Source of the DNA: Hellea sp. | GTDB taxonomy: Bacteria > Pseudomonadota > Alphaproteobacteria > Caulobacterales > Maricaulaceae | Direction: 5' to 3' | Length of the DNA: 64,000 nt | Assembly (NCBI GenBank): GCA_028224375.1 | Contig: JAOIVW010000003.1 | Span: 62,001-126,000 of the forward strand | Part shown: positions 46,009 to 54,773 of the stretch, piece after piece | How positions within the stretch are numbered: position 1 is the stretch's first letter | How the letters are laid out: each line of letters starts with the position of its first letter | Program-made: the position numbers and the translations under genes | Notes under the pieces: generated by a model | The model's database searches: none | Seen by the model: only the letters and a program-made list of their open reading frames with translations | What the model was told of the DNA's origin: nothing

Positions 46009-47229
46009 ATGTCCAAAAATATAGCAGATATTATCATTGTGGGAGCTGGACTCTCAGGCCTGATGACGGCGTGGCGGTGCCTTGATGAGCATCCTGAATT
46101 GACGGTCATGGTCATTGAGGCGTCAGACAAAATTGCGGGCGACCATACATGGTCATTTAACTACTCTGACATTTTACCCCATTTACAGGATTGGATAAAA
46201 CCTTTCATTGCCTATCAATGGGATAGCTATGAGGTGAAATTTCCGAAGCGGGAGCGCAAGCTAGATATAACCTACTGCACAGGAAATAGCGAAACACTTC
46301 GCAACTGCGTGAAGCCGCATATTGAAAGCGGGCGATTACAGGTCAAACTCAATAGCCGGGTTATCGACGTTCAAAGTGACCACGTCATTCTGAGTAATGA
46401 GCAAAAACTGACGGCGAAATGCGTGTTGGATGCGCGCGGATTTAACAGCAATGATAATGTTTTTCTCGGCTATCAAAAATTTGTCGGCCATGTCATCAAA
46501 ACAAAGACACCGCATGGGCTAGAGCGTCCCATCATTATGGATGCTACGGTTGAGCAGCTTGGCGGATATCGTTTCGTTTATTGCTTGCCATTTTCTGACA
46601 CAGAGATGCTAGTCGAGGATACCTATTATACAGATGGGCCTGAGCTAAAGAGCCAAGAGGTAGACGCAAGGATTAAAGACTACATCCGAGACAATCTCAA
46701 GCTGACTGACTATGACGTCACGCGGCGTGAAACGGGTGTTCTTCCGATTACTTTGGCTGTCGATGAAACTTATGGAACCGATGTCAGCGGAGAAAAGACC
46801 GAACCGGCAAGACTTGGTATGACAGGTGGCTACTACCACGCGGTCACAGGGTATAGCCTGCCTGAAGCCGTCAAAAGCGCCAATGTCGTTTGCGACATGA
46901 TTGAGAAAAACAAACCTGATTTCGCCGCTGCAGTGCTGCATGAAATGGCCTATCATCGCGTCGATCATTATCACGAGGAGAATTTCCTGCGCCTGCTAAA
47001 CCGTATGCTGTTCCGGGCTGCGAAGCCGGCTGAGCGTTATAAAGTTTTGCAACGGTTCTATGGCTTGTCTCAAGACCTTATAGAGCGATTTTATCGCAAC
47101 CGATTGACCAAAGGGGATAAGCTGAGAATCCTCATCGGAAAGCCGCCAGTGCCCGTAACTAAAGCGCTACAGAATTTAAGCGAAAAAGCCTTCATTGCGC
47201 GAGAACGCGAGAAACGAGACTCCACATGA
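46009..47229 (+). CDS. crtY: Lycopene beta-cyclase
   Basis: 406-aa FAD-dependent cyclase of the bacterial CrtY type, forming the beta-rings of beta-carotene. Motifs: FAD-binding IIIVGAGLSGLMTAW, then GDHTWSFNYSD, VLDARGF, YCLPFSDTEMLVEDTYY and MTGGYYHAVTGYSLPEAVK. It is the first gene of crtY-crtI-DUF1993-crtB; the stop overlaps crtI by 4 bp (ATGA). No crtE, crtZ or crtW is in the window, so later products and the GGPP source are encoded elsewhere. Confidence 0.93.
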   Translation: MSKNIADIIIVGAGLSGLMTAWRCLDEHPELTVMVIEASDKIAGDHTWSFNYSDILPHLQDWIKPFIAYQWDSYEVKFPKRERKLDITYCTGNSETLRNCVKPHIESGRLQVKLNSRVIDVQSDHVILSNEQKLTAKCVLDARGFNSNDNVFLGYQKFVGHVIKTKTPHGLERPIIMDATVEQLGGYRFVYCLPFSDTEMLVEDTYYTDGPELKSQEVDARIKDYIRDNLKLTDYDVTRRETGVLPITLAVDETYGTDVSGEKTEPARLGMTGGYYHAVTGYSLPEAVKSANVVCDMIEKNKPDFAAAVLHEMAYHRVDHYHEENFLRLLNRMLFRAAKPAERYKVLQRFYGLSQDLIERFYRNRLTKGDKLRILIGKPPVPVTKALQNLSEKAFIAREREKRDST

Positions 47230-48800
47230 CTGTCAGGCCCGAACCCTCCAAGCTTGAGAGAGCTCAAACCCGACCAACTGCCATCGTGGTAGGGGCAGGT
47301 TTTGGCGGTATCGCTTTGGCCATACGCCTACAGAGCATGGGCTTTCAAACAACATTGCTCGACAACCGGGACAAGCCGGGCGGTCGGGCTTATGTTTACG
47401 AAATAGACGGCTTTAAATTTGACGGCGGGCCGACCGTGATCACCGACCCGGATTGCCTTGAAGAACTCTTCACGCTGACGGGCCGCGAGATGAAAGACTA
47501 TGTCGAGCTTTTGCCCGTTGATCCGTTTTATCGCCTGCAATGGGAAGACGGCGAAGTCTTGGACTATAATAACGACCAAGACTTTCTCGAAGAGCAAATT
47601 CGAAAGCGTAATCCCGATGATGTCGAAGGCTACCGCAAATTCCTCGCCTATTCGCAAGAGCTTTATAAAGAGGGTTATGAAAAGCTAGGCACGACAGCTT
47701 TCCTTAAAGTGAGCCAGATGTTTGCTGCCGCGCCGCAGCTTGTCCGCCTTCGTGCAGATCGCTCTGTCTATCAGCAAGTCTCTAAATACGTAAAAGATGA
47801 AAAGACCCGCCAGCTCCTTTCCTTCCAATCCTTACTCGTCGGGGGGAACCCTTTCGCCACGAGCGCCATTTACGCGCTGATACACGCGCTGGAACGCAAA
47901 GGCGGCGTGTGGTTTGCGAAAGGCGGGACTGGAGCTTTAGTCGCAGGACTTATCAGCCTTTTCAAAGACATAGGCGGAGAGCTTCGCCTAAATGCAGAGG
48001 TCACAGATATTCACACCGAACGCGACCGCGCTACGGGCGTGACCACTGAAGATGGCTGGACGATGAAGGCTGATATGGTCGCGTCAAATGCGGATGTTGT
48101 ACATACCTATTCCAAACTACTGCGCGGTCACAAGCGCGGGCAAGCTTATGGCAAGGCGCTAAAAAAGAAACGTCATTCGATGTCACTTTTTGTCATCTAT
48201 TTTGGCCTTAAAACACCGACGCCAAAAGGGCTAAAGCATCACATCATTCTGTTCGGACAGCGCTACAAAGAGCTGATTGCGGAAATCTTCGGGAAGGGCG
48301 GTAAGCTCTCTGATGACTTCTCGCTTTATATGCACGCGCCTTGCGTGACGGATAAGAGCATGGCGCCTGAAGGTAAGTCATCTTATTACGTCCTCGCGCC
48401 AGTGCCGCATTTAGGTCATGCAGATTTGGATTGGGATGAAATTGGCCCTGCTTACACGCAGAAAATTCTCGACTATCTCGAAGAACATGCCATTCCGGGG
48501 CTCAATGAAAATCTAGAAGTTTTACATACACTTACGCCATTTGGCTTTCGTGATATTATGAACTCACATCTGGGCTCTGCCTTCTCAGTTGAACCTATTC
48601 TAACACAATCGGCCTGGTTTCGTCCGCATAACCGCGATGATGTCATTGGTAATATGTATATCACAGGCGCAGGTACGCATCCTGGCGCAGGTGTGCCTGG
48701 TGTTGTCGGCGCGGCCAAGGCCACAGCGGGCGTGATTGAAGGTGACTTTGCGGGCGCATTATCTAAACTCAAAGCCACAGGATGGCCCAGCAATACATAA
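47226..48800 (+). CDS. crtI: Phytoene desaturase CrtI
   Basis: 524-aa FAD-dependent phytoene desaturase. The N-terminal dinucleotide-binding motif VVGAGFGGIALAIRL is followed by DKPGGRAYVYEIDGFKFDGG, and the C-terminal family block is ITGAGTHPGAGVPGVVGAAK. It desaturates phytoene to lycopene. The start overlaps crtY and a 14-bp gap leads to the DUF1993 gene. Length fits bacterial CrtI. Confidence 0.95.
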   Translation: MTVRPEPSKLERAQTRPTAIVVGAGFGGIALAIRLQSMGFQTTLLDNRDKPGGRAYVYEIDGFKFDGGPTVITDPDCLEELFTLTGREMKDYVELLPVDPFYRLQWEDGEVLDYNNDQDFLEEQIRKRNPDDVEGYRKFLAYSQELYKEGYEKLGTTAFLKVSQMFAAAPQLVRLRADRSVYQQVSKYVKDEKTRQLLSFQSLLVGGNPFATSAIYALIHALERKGGVWFAKGGTGALVAGLISLFKDIGGELRLNAEVTDIHTERDRATGVTTEDGWTMKADMVASNADVVHTYSKLLRGHKRGQAYGKALKKKRHSMSLFVIYFGLKTPTPKGLKHHIILFGQRYKELIAEIFGKGGKLSDDFSLYMHAPCVTDKSMAPEGKSSYYVLAPVPHLGHADLDWDEIGPAYTQKILDYLEEHAIPGLNENLEVLHTLTPFGFRDIMNSHLGSAFSVEPILTQSAWFRPHNRDDVIGNMYITGAGTHPGAGVPGVVGAAKATAGVIEGDFAGALSKLKATGWPSNT

Positions 48801-48814
48801 ATAAGGAAAATATC

Positions 48815-49327
48815 ATGTCTGAACTTTCAATGTCTAATGCAGTCTCCGCGCTTCCGAATATGCTGGATAGTCTTGAACATATTTTGCGCAAAGCCGAAGC
48901 AAATGCCGAAGAACGCGGGATTGACGCTGAAGTGTTCCTGAATTCTCGCCTTGCGCCGGATATGTGGCCGCTAAAAAAGCAAGTGCAGACAGTGGCTGAA
49001 CTCGCTAAAAATGCGCCTTATCGCATCGCAGGGACAGACGCCCCAAGTTATGAGGGTCAACCCGAGTCATTTGCCGATTGCTATGAAGTTATCGCAAAAG
49101 CCAAAGCCGATATCGCAAAGGTATCTGCCGCCGATTTAGACGGTAAAGAAGGCCGTGAGTTTTCCTTGAAAATGGGCCCACGCGAAATGGACTTTACGGG
49201 GATTAGTTATCTTTCAGGCTTTACCATACCGAATACCTATTTTCATATGACGACGGTTTACAATATTCTGCGCCATAACGGCGTTGTATTAGGTAAGATA
49301 GATTTCTTCGGCGGCGCACCAAAATAA
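48815..49327 (+). CDS. DUF1993 domain protein inside the carotenoid operon
   Basis: 170-aa soluble protein of the DUF1993 family (four-helix DinB-like fold in related structures). Features: SNAVSALPNMLDSLEHILRK, LAPDMWPLKKQVQTVAELAK and the C-terminal FHMTTVYNILRHNGVVLGK with GKIDFFGG. The ATG at 48815 follows AAGGAAAAT; an in-frame upstream codon lies within crtI. Its tight position between crtI and crtB (14 and 3 bp gaps) makes it likely to be coexpressed with them. Whether it acts in carotenoid binding, modification or regulation is not known. Confidence 0.85.
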   Translation: MSELSMSNAVSALPNMLDSLEHILRKAEANAEERGIDAEVFLNSRLAPDMWPLKKQVQTVAELAKNAPYRIAGTDAPSYEGQPESFADCYEVIAKAKADIAKVSAADLDGKEGREFSLKMGPREMDFTGISYLSGFTIPNTYFHMTTVYNILRHNGVVLGKIDFFGGAPK

Positions 49328-49330
49328 TTC

Positions 49331-50254
49331 ATGGATGACGTTACTCAATTTGGCCACGCCTCCATCAAAAAAGGCTCCAAGTCTTTTGCTTTAGCCTCGC
49401 GTGTTCTCCCGCCTGAATTGCGTGATGATGCCTCCATGCTCTATGCTTGGTGTCGTTATTGCGATGATGTTATTGACGGCCAAGAAATGGGTCATGGCCA
49501 AATCGCAGATTACAAAATCGGGCAGAGCGAACGGCTCGAACAGCTCCGTAAAGATACCAGTAATGCTTTAGCGGGCGTTCCCACAGATAACCCCGTTTTC
49601 GCAGGATTGGCCCGCGTCGTAAAAACCCATTCTATTGATTACAAACATCCCTTTGATTTGCTCAAAGGCTTTGAGATGGACGCCGAAGACCGCATCTATG
49701 AAACGGTCGATGATATTCTGGATTATTCCTATCACGTGGCGGGCGTTGTCGGCGTCATGATGGCCAATATTATGGGCGTGCGAGATGAGGCCACATTAGA
49801 CAGAGCGTCTGATTTAGGCCTGGCGTTTCAACTCACAAATATTGCGCGGGATGTGATTGATGACGCTGAGGCTGATAGGGTCTTTGTCCCCAAAGACCTG
49901 CTGCTTAAGCACGGCGCGCCAATAGATGCGGCAGAGCTTGCCAAGCGCGAAAACTGGCCTGCCGCGCATAAAGCCGCTTGCGAGCAACTCGACATCGCCG
50001 AGCAATATTACGCCAGCGCCAAAGTCGGTATTAAAGAATTACCATTTAGATCTGCTTGGGCCATTAGTGCGGCATTGGCCGTGTATCGCGAGATTGGTGA
50101 GCGCTTGAGAGACGGCGGCCCTGAAGCTTGGGAAAGCCGCGTCAGTGCGAGCAAAGGACGAAAGATGGCTTTGGCGTTAGGTGCAGTCGGGCCTGCTATG
50201 AGTCGGAAGAGTGTGAGCATTGCGCCGAGAGATGGGTTTTACGAACGGCCTTAA
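49331..50254 (+). CDS. crtB: Phytoene synthase CrtB
   Basis: 307-aa prenyl-condensing enzyme joining two GGPP to phytoene. Two Asp-rich motifs bind the diphosphates: DDVID (45-49) and DVIDDAEADRVFVPKDLL. The N-terminal GSKSFALASRVLP and YHVAGVVGVMMANIMGV fit the squalene/phytoene synthase family. It is the last gene of the crt operon; the inverted-repeat element begins 2 bp after its stop. Confidence 0.95.
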   Translation: MDDVTQFGHASIKKGSKSFALASRVLPPELRDDASMLYAWCRYCDDVIDGQEMGHGQIADYKIGQSERLEQLRKDTSNALAGVPTDNPVFAGLARVVKTHSIDYKHPFDLLKGFEMDAEDRIYETVDDILDYSYHVAGVVGVMMANIMGVRDEATLDRASDLGLAFQLTNIARDVIDDAEADRVFVPKDLLLKHGAPIDAAELAKRENWPAAHKAACEQLDIAEQYYASAKVGIKELPFRSAWAISAALAVYREIGERLRDGGPEAWESRVSASKGRKMALALGAVGPAMSRKSVSIAPRDGFYERP

Positions 50255-50256
50255 TT

Positions 50257-50302
50257 TCCCTCTCCCATAGGGAGAGGGTGCCCGAAGGGTGGGTGAGGGG
50301 TC
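50257..50302 (+). repeat. Left REP-like inverted repeat
   Basis: 46 bp. Hairpin 1: CCCTCTCCC-ATA-GGGAGAGGG (50258-50278). Hairpin 2: CCC-GAA-GGG (50281-50289). It ends with GTGAGGGGTC, overlapping the stop codon of the DUF559 gene by two bases. Confidence 0.9.
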
Positions 50303-50642
50303 AGATAGAACTTAGGCATTCAAATATGGCCTCAACCACCGCATCTAAATCCTCATAAACATCATCATTTGTAAATCGCAAAACGTGATAGCCGCGCTTC
50401 TCAATATGTTGCGTTCGCTGCGCATCATAATCTTCACGGCCTTCATGTGTGGGTCCATCAATCTCAATAACGACTTTTTTAGCGATACATAAAAAGTCTA
50501 CGATATATCTATCTATTTGTACTTGTCGACGAAACTTAAATCCGCCGCAACGACGATTGCGTAGCTCGCTCCATACTAATTTTTCGGCAGGTGCTTGGTT
50601 ATGCCTTAGCTGTTTGGCAAAATCTCGAGTATCGCGCGTCAC
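50301..50642 (-). CDS. DUF559 domain endonuclease-like protein
   Basis: 113-aa protein of the DUF559 family, with a Vsr/PD-(D/E)XK-type fold. Catalytic-type residues are readable: Asp49 (YIVDF), then IEIDGPTH with Glu60, Asp62 and His66, preceded by the helical N-terminus TRDTRDFAKQLRHNQAPAEK. The GTG at 50642 gives the usual family N-terminus; the frame is open further upstream but that would run into accC. The only SD-like sequence (GAGGGG) lies in the flanking repeat. The biochemical function is untested in the family; a DNA nuclease or repeat-processing role is inferred. Confidence 0.85.
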   Translation of the reverse strand: MTRDTRDFAKQLRHNQAPAEKLVWSELRNRRCGGFKFRRQVQIDRYIVDFLCIAKKVVIEIDGPTHEGREDYDAQRTQHIEKRGYHVLRFTNDDVYEDLDAVVEAIFECLSSI

Positions 50643-50652
50643 TGATAAATTA

Positions 50653-50700
50653 GACCCCTCATCCGACGCTTCGCGCCACCTTCTCCCTATGGGAGAAGGA
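50653..50700 (-). repeat. Right REP-like inverted repeat
   Basis: 48 bp, the inverted partner of the left repeat. Hairpin 1: CCTTCTCCC-TAT-GGGAGAAGG (50679-50699), with base changes that keep pairing relative to the left copy; hairpin 2 is GACGC-TTC-GCGCC (50665-50677). The inner edge is GACCCCTC. Confidence 0.9.
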
Positions 50701-50704
50701 ATTA

Positions 50705-52063
50705 CTATTCCTGCTCCTCCAACCACTTCTCTAGCCAGTGGATATTGTAATCCCCTTTTTGAAAATCCTCGTTATCCAGCAGGGCTTCGTGTAGCGGAAT
50801 GGTGGTCTGCACGCCTTCAATAACCATTTCGCCGAGGGCACGGCGCAAGCGTAATATCGCGCCTTCACGCGTATTGCCCCAGACGATTAACTTACCAATC
50901 AAGCTGTCATAATAAGGCGGAATGGAATAGCCGCTATAGAGCGCGCTATCGAGCCTTGTATTCATGCCGCCGGGGGCGTGAAACTCTGTGACTTTACCTG
51001 GGCTAGGCGCGAAGGTTTTGGGGTGTTCAGCGTTGATGCGGCATTCAATGGCGTGGCCTTTAAATGTTACATCTTTTTGCGAGTAATTAAGCTTTAGGCC
51101 AGAGGCGACGCGGATTTGTTCGCGCACTAAATCAATGCCCGTGATTTCTTCCGTCACAGGATGTTCGACCTGAAGGCGGGTATTCATTTCAATAAAAAAG
51201 AACTCGCCATTTTCATAAAGAAACTCAATCGTGCCTGCGCCGCGATAGCCAATTTTCTTGACGGCTTTGGAGACGATATTGCCAATCTTGGTGCGTTCTT
51301 TAGCAGTTAGTGTCGGTGAGGGCGCTTCTTCGAGAACCTTCTGATTACGGCGCTGAAGCGAACAATCACGCTCGCCTAAATGCACAACATTTCCGTGCGT
51401 GTCCGCGAGGACTTGGATTTCAATATGGCGGCCACCTGTAAGGTAGCGCTCAAGATACACTTCGCCATTACCAAAAGCGGCAATCGCCTCTTGCTGCGCC
51501 GCGGAGAGCGCTTCTTCTAATTTATCAGCTGTTTCCGCAAGGCGCATCCCACGTCCACCGCCGCCTGCCGCAGCTTTGACAAGCAGTGGAAAACCAACTT
51601 TCTTAGCGACTTCTCTGGCCTCTTCATAAGTCGAAACAGAGCCATCAGATCCTGGGACAACAGGTATACCCGCCGCCATCACAGTGTCTTTGGCGGATAT
51701 TTTATCGCCCATGATGCGGATATGCTCTGCAGTCGGCCCGATAAAGGCCATGCCATGCGCTTCTACGATTTCTGCAAAGCGTGCATTTTCAGACAGAAAC
51801 CCATAACCGGGATGTACCGCGTCAGCGTCCGTGATTTCACAGGCCGAGATAATGGCGGGAATGTTCAGATAGCTATCCGTCGCGCTATTGGGACCGATAC
51901 AGACGCTCTCATCTGCTAGGCGTACATGCATAGCTGAGCGGTCCGCTTCGGAGTAAACGGCTACGGTATTGATACCCATCTCTTTACACGCGCGGTGAAT
52001 ACGCAAGGCAATCTCACCGCGATTGGCGATCAAGATTTTCTTAAATTTTACAGGACTAGCCAT
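50705..52063 (-). CDS. accC: Acetyl-CoA carboxylase, biotin carboxylase subunit
   Basis: 452-aa ATP-grasp enzyme that carboxylates biotin on AccB. Motifs: [36 protein letters not shown], the ATP-binding glycine loop [32 protein letters not shown], and [20 protein letters not shown]. Length and motifs are complete, so the adjacent repeat element has not damaged it. The start overlaps the accB stop by one base. Confidence 0.97.
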   Translation of the reverse strand: MASPVKFKKILIANRGEIALRIHRACKEMGINTVAVYSEADRSAMHVRLADESVCIGPNSATDSYLNIPAIISACEITDADAVHPGYGFLSENARFAEIVEAHGMAFIGPTAEHIRIMGDKISAKDTVMAAGIPVVPGSDGSVSTYEEAREVAKKVGFPLLVKAAAGGGGRGMRLAETADKLEEALSAAQQEAIAAFGNGEVYLERYLTGGRHIEIQVLADTHGNVVHLGERDCSLQRRNQKVLEEAPSPTLTAKERTKIGNIVSKAVKKIGYRGAGTIEFLYENGEFFFIEMNTRLQVEHPVTEEITGIDLVREQIRVASGLKLNYSQKDVTFKGHAIECRINAEHPKTFAPSPGKVTEFHAPGGMNTRLDSALYSGYSIPPYYDSLIGKLIVWGNTREGAILRLRRALGEMVIEGVQTTIPLHEALLDNEDFQKGDYNIHWLEKWLEEQE

Positions 52064-52551
52064 TAGGCGATAATGAAGAGAACTTCGCCGAACTCGACGG
52101 GTTGAGCATCTTCGACCAATATCGCTTCAATCTTACCGGATTTTGTGGCGGTAATCGGGTTGAAGGTTTTCATGGCTTCAATCAGGACAATGGTGTCGCC
52201 TTCTTTGACCTTATCGCCAACTTTAACAAATGAGTCAGCATCAGGTGAGGGGCGCGTATAGACGGTCCCGACCATCGGAGACTTCGCTGCGCCGGGATGC
52301 GCGCCCGCATCTTTCTTAGGTGCCGGAGCCGAGGCAGGTTGACTTTGCGCGGCAGGAGCGGCAGGGGCCGCAACAGGCGCTGGCGCGGCCGCCATAGCTT
52401 GAACAATTTGACCTCCGCCTTTAGCTACCCGAATTTTCAGGCTGCCTTTTTCCATTTCGATTTCGGTCAACCCTGTATCGTTTAGGATTTTTGCTAATTC
52501 GCGCACAAGCTTAGTATCTGTACTTGCCGTCTTTTTTGGTGTGCTCGCCAT
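52063..52551 (-). CDS. accB: Acetyl-CoA carboxylase, biotin carboxyl carrier protein
   Basis: 162-aa BCCP. N-terminal helical region, an Ala/Pro-rich linker (about 55-90), and the biotinyl domain with [11 protein letters not shown], biotinylated Lys128 (EAMKTF rather than the more usual EAMKMM). It carries biotin between AccC and the carboxyltransferase. First gene of accB-accC, with aroQ 32 bp upstream on the same strand. Confidence 0.95.
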   Translation of the reverse strand: MASTPKKTASTDTKLVRELAKILNDTGLTEIEMEKGSLKIRVAKGGGQIVQAMAAAPAPVAAPAAPAAQSQPASAPAPKKDAGAHPGAAKSPMVGTVYTRPSPDADSFVKVGDKVKEGDTIVLIEAMKTFNPITATKSGKIEAILVEDAQPVEFGEVLFIIA

Positions 52552-52583
52552 GAAGTTTTCTCTCTTTTGTCCGAGTCAGTAAT

Positions 52584-53024
52584 TTATGTCTTTAACAGCT
52601 TTATCGCCGCTTGCAGCCCTAATTCGTAAGAATTTGCGCCAAATCCGCTAATTGTGCCTGTCACCGCTTCAGCCACATAGGAGCGGCGGCGAAAACTTTC
52701 GCGCTTAGCGGGTTGTGACAAGTGAATTTCAATCGCGGGTATATCTAAAGTCTTAAGCGCATCGTGTATGGCTACCGATGTATGGGTGTAAGCGGCGGGA
52801 TTGATGATGAGGGCAGAAGCTTTGTCCCGCGCTTCCTGAATCATATCTACTAACTCGCCTTCGATATTGGACTGCTTAAAGACAATCTCAAAGCCTGCTT
52901 CTTTAGCGTTTTTGACACAGCTTTTCTCAATATCGGCTAAGGTATCCGATCCATAAATCTCAGGCTCACGGGTGCCCAATAGATTCAAATTTGGCCCGTT
53001 AAGAATATAGATGGCTTTTGGCAT
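52584..53024 (-). CDS. aroQ: Type II 3-dehydroquinate dehydratase
   Basis: 146-aa enzyme of the shikimate pathway, converting 3-dehydroquinate to 3-dehydroshikimate. N-terminal [57 protein letters not shown] and [20 protein letters not shown] give the complete type II signature (Tyr near 24, His about 102). The start at 53024 gives MPKAIY; an in-frame codon at 53093 would add 23 unsupported residues. Likely transcribed with accB-accC, the common alphaproteobacterial aroQ-accB-accC order. Confidence 0.95.
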   Translation of the reverse strand: MPKAIYILNGPNLNLLGTREPEIYGSDTLADIEKSCVKNAKEAGFEIVFKQSNIEGELVDMIQEARDKASALIINPAAYTHTSVAIHDALKTLDIPAIEIHLSQPAKRESFRRRSYVAEAVTGTISGFGANSYELGLQAAIKLLKT

Positions 53025-53118
53025 TGAATCTCTCGTTTCAAGCATGTTAACGGGACAGGACATTTGCGACAAGCGCGAATATGGGGGCGACACGCCACTA
53101 TTTTATCAAGGGTCATCC

Positions 53119-53322
53119 ATGAATTTGGTCATTAATGGCGAAGATCATCTCGATTTACCCGAGCCGCTGACGGTTATGGGGCTCATCGCGCATTTGGGCT
53201 TGCCCGAGAAGAAAATCGCGATAGAGCGCAATCGCGAGATTGTGTCCAAATCTACCTTTGATAAGACTAAACTCGCCGAGGGCGACATCCTCGAAATTAT
53301 ACATTTTATCGGAGGCGGATAA
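53119..53322 (+). CDS. thiS: Sulfur carrier protein ThiS
   Basis: 67-aa ubiquitin-like sulfur carrier for thiazole synthesis. The body ([20 protein letters not shown], then [14 protein letters not shown]) fits ThiS and the protein ends FIGGG, whose terminal glycines are the thiocarboxylation site. The start at 53119 follows AAGGG; longer in-frame readings overlap aroQ. The ThiS stop overlaps the thiG ATG (TAATG). Confidence 0.92.
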   Translation: MNLVINGEDHLDLPEPLTVMGLIAHLGLPEKKIAIERNREIVSKSTFDKTKLAEGDILEIIHFIGGG

Positions 53323-54095
53323 TGTCATCTGACACGCTCACAGTCGCAGGTCACACATTTAACTCGCGGCTCATCATCGGCACAGGCAAGTATAAAGACT
53401 ATGCCGAGAATGCTGCTGCGCTAGAAGCATCAGGCGCAGATATGGTCACAGTCGCCGTGCGCCGCGTGAATATCAGCAAGCCTGATGAACCCATGTTGAT
53501 GGATTTTATCGATCCGAAAAAGTTCACATATCTGCCTAACACGGCGGGCTGTTTTACCGGCGAGGACGCGGTGCGGACTTTACGCCTCGCTAAGGAAGCT
53601 GGCGGATGGAACTTGGTAAAGCTCGAAGTGCTATCCGACCCCAAGCATCTTTATCCTGATATGGAAGAAACACTCCGCGCCGCTGAACTGCTGATTAAAG
53701 ACGGTTTTGACGTTATGGTCTATTGCTCGGACGACCCTGTCTTTGCGCGTAAGCTAGAAGATATGGGCTGCGCCGCGATTATGCCGCTAGGCGCGCCGAT
53801 TGGTTCTGGCCTTGGCATACAAAATCCCGTCAATATTCGCTTAATCGTCGAGCAAACCAAAGTGCCCGTCATTGTCGATGCAGGCGTAGGCACGGCGTCT
53901 GATGCAACGGTTGCAATGGAGCTGGGCTGCGACGGCGTGCTGATGAACACGGCCATAGCCGAAGCCAAAGACCCGATACGCATGGCGCGAGCGATGAAGC
54001 ATGCGGTCATAGCCGGACGGGAAGCTTATCTTGCAGGCCGGATGCCGCGTAAGAAATATGCCGACCCCAGTTCACCCTTGGCAGGATTGATTTAA
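53322..54095 (+). CDS. thiG: Thiazole synthase ThiG
   Basis: 257-aa TIM-barrel enzyme that forms the thiazole phosphate from DXP, ThiS-thiocarboxylate and dehydroglycine. The N-terminal [20 protein letters not shown], the Lys strand [19 protein letters not shown], and [19 protein letters not shown] with [20 protein letters not shown] are the family blocks. The 3' end overlaps the convergent UDG-like gene by 4 bp. No thiC or thiE is nearby. Confidence 0.95.
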   Translation: MSSDTLTVAGHTFNSRLIIGTGKYKDYAENAAALEASGADMVTVAVRRVNISKPDEPMLMDFIDPKKFTYLPNTAGCFTGEDAVRTLRLAKEAGGWNLVKLEVLSDPKHLYPDMEETLRAAELLIKDGFDVMVYCSDDPVFARKLEDMGCAAIMPLGAPIGSGLGIQNPVNIRLIVEQTKVPVIVDAGVGTASDATVAMELGCDGVLMNTAIAEAKDPIRMARAMKHAVIAGREAYLAGRMPRKKYADPSSPLAGLI

Positions 54096-54724
54096 CTCCC
54101 GATCAACTCGCGAACACGTCGTTTTAGCTCAATCAACTCTTCAGCAAACCAGTCATGGCGTTTAATCCAGCCATTATTGCGCCAACTCGGGTGCGGCATG
54201 GGCATGATATCAGGGCCATAATCGCGCCAATGCTGAACAGTCTCGGTTAAGTTTCGTTTTGCGTTGCCGCCTAAATAGGCTTTAACGGCATACATGCCCA
54301 CTAAAAGCGTGAGGTCGACGCCTGTCATGGCTTCCGTCAACGGTTCTTGCCATAATGGCGCACACTCTTTGCGCGGGGGCAGGTCACCGCCATGTTTATC
54401 TTGCCCCGGAAAACAAAACCCCATTGGCGTGATGGCAAAATTATCTTCATTGTAAAATTCATCTTCATCAACGCCGAGCCAATCACGCAAACGCACCCCG
54501 CTAGGGTCCTTGAATGGGATTGAGCTGGCATTCGCAAGCGTTCCGGGCGCTTGGCTGATGATACGGATTTTTGAGCTTGTATTACCCCGCACAATCGGGT
54601 TCGGCTCAACGGGCAGGGGTGATACGGAATGTGCGCAGACATCGCATCGGCGAATTTTAGCTATTAAGAGGTCTATATTCGCAGGCTTTGAAATGATATT
54701 CTCCGTAGCGCATAATAAACGCAT
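54092..54724 (-). CDS. Uracil-DNA glycosylase superfamily protein, likely Fe-S type
   Basis: 210-aa UDG-superfamily protein. Motif A-like IISQAPG and [11 protein letters not shown], with MPHPSWRNN as the C-terminal motif. Four cysteines are spaced as in the Fe-S (family 4/5) UDGs: Cys27 and Cys30 (RRCDVC), then Cys104 (MGFCFPG) and Cys121 (RKECAP), 16 residues between the last two. The usual catalytic acid/Asn of the motif A loop is not evident (SQAPGTLAN), so the activity may be modified. Convergent with thiG, divergent from kbl with a 49-bp gap. Confidence 0.8.
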   Translation of the reverse strand: MRLLCATENIISKPANIDLLIAKIRRCDVCAHSVSPLPVEPNPIVRGNTSSKIRIISQAPGTLANASSIPFKDPSGVRLRDWLGVDEDEFYNEDNFAITPMGFCFPGQDKHGGDLPPRKECAPLWQEPLTEAMTGVDLTLLVGMYAVKAYLGGNAKRNLTETVQHWRDYGPDIMPMPHPSWRNNGWIKRHDWFAEELIELKRRVRELIGS

Positions 54725-54773
54725 GATTTTTGATAATTAGGCGCGTATGTCTGTTAAAGGCAAAGGAAATAAT

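Larger units (their letters stand above)
50257..50700. mobile_element. Inverted-repeat element carrying a DUF559 nuclease gene
   Basis: A 444-bp unit bounded by near-identical inverted repeats (left 50257-50302, right 50653-50700) and filled almost entirely by one DUF559 gene. It begins 2 bp after the crtB stop and ends 4 bp before the accC stop, so it sits exactly in an intergenic slot between convergent genes. It looks like a small domesticated or mobile unit of REP/RAYT type, with a nuclease-like gene in the place of the tyrosine transposase. No transposase and no clear target-site duplication were seen. Confidence 0.6.

Noticed and set aside
53025-53118. Possible TPP riboswitch before thiS
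   Set aside because: The 94-bp region lacks the CTGAGA and other conserved thi-box blocks.
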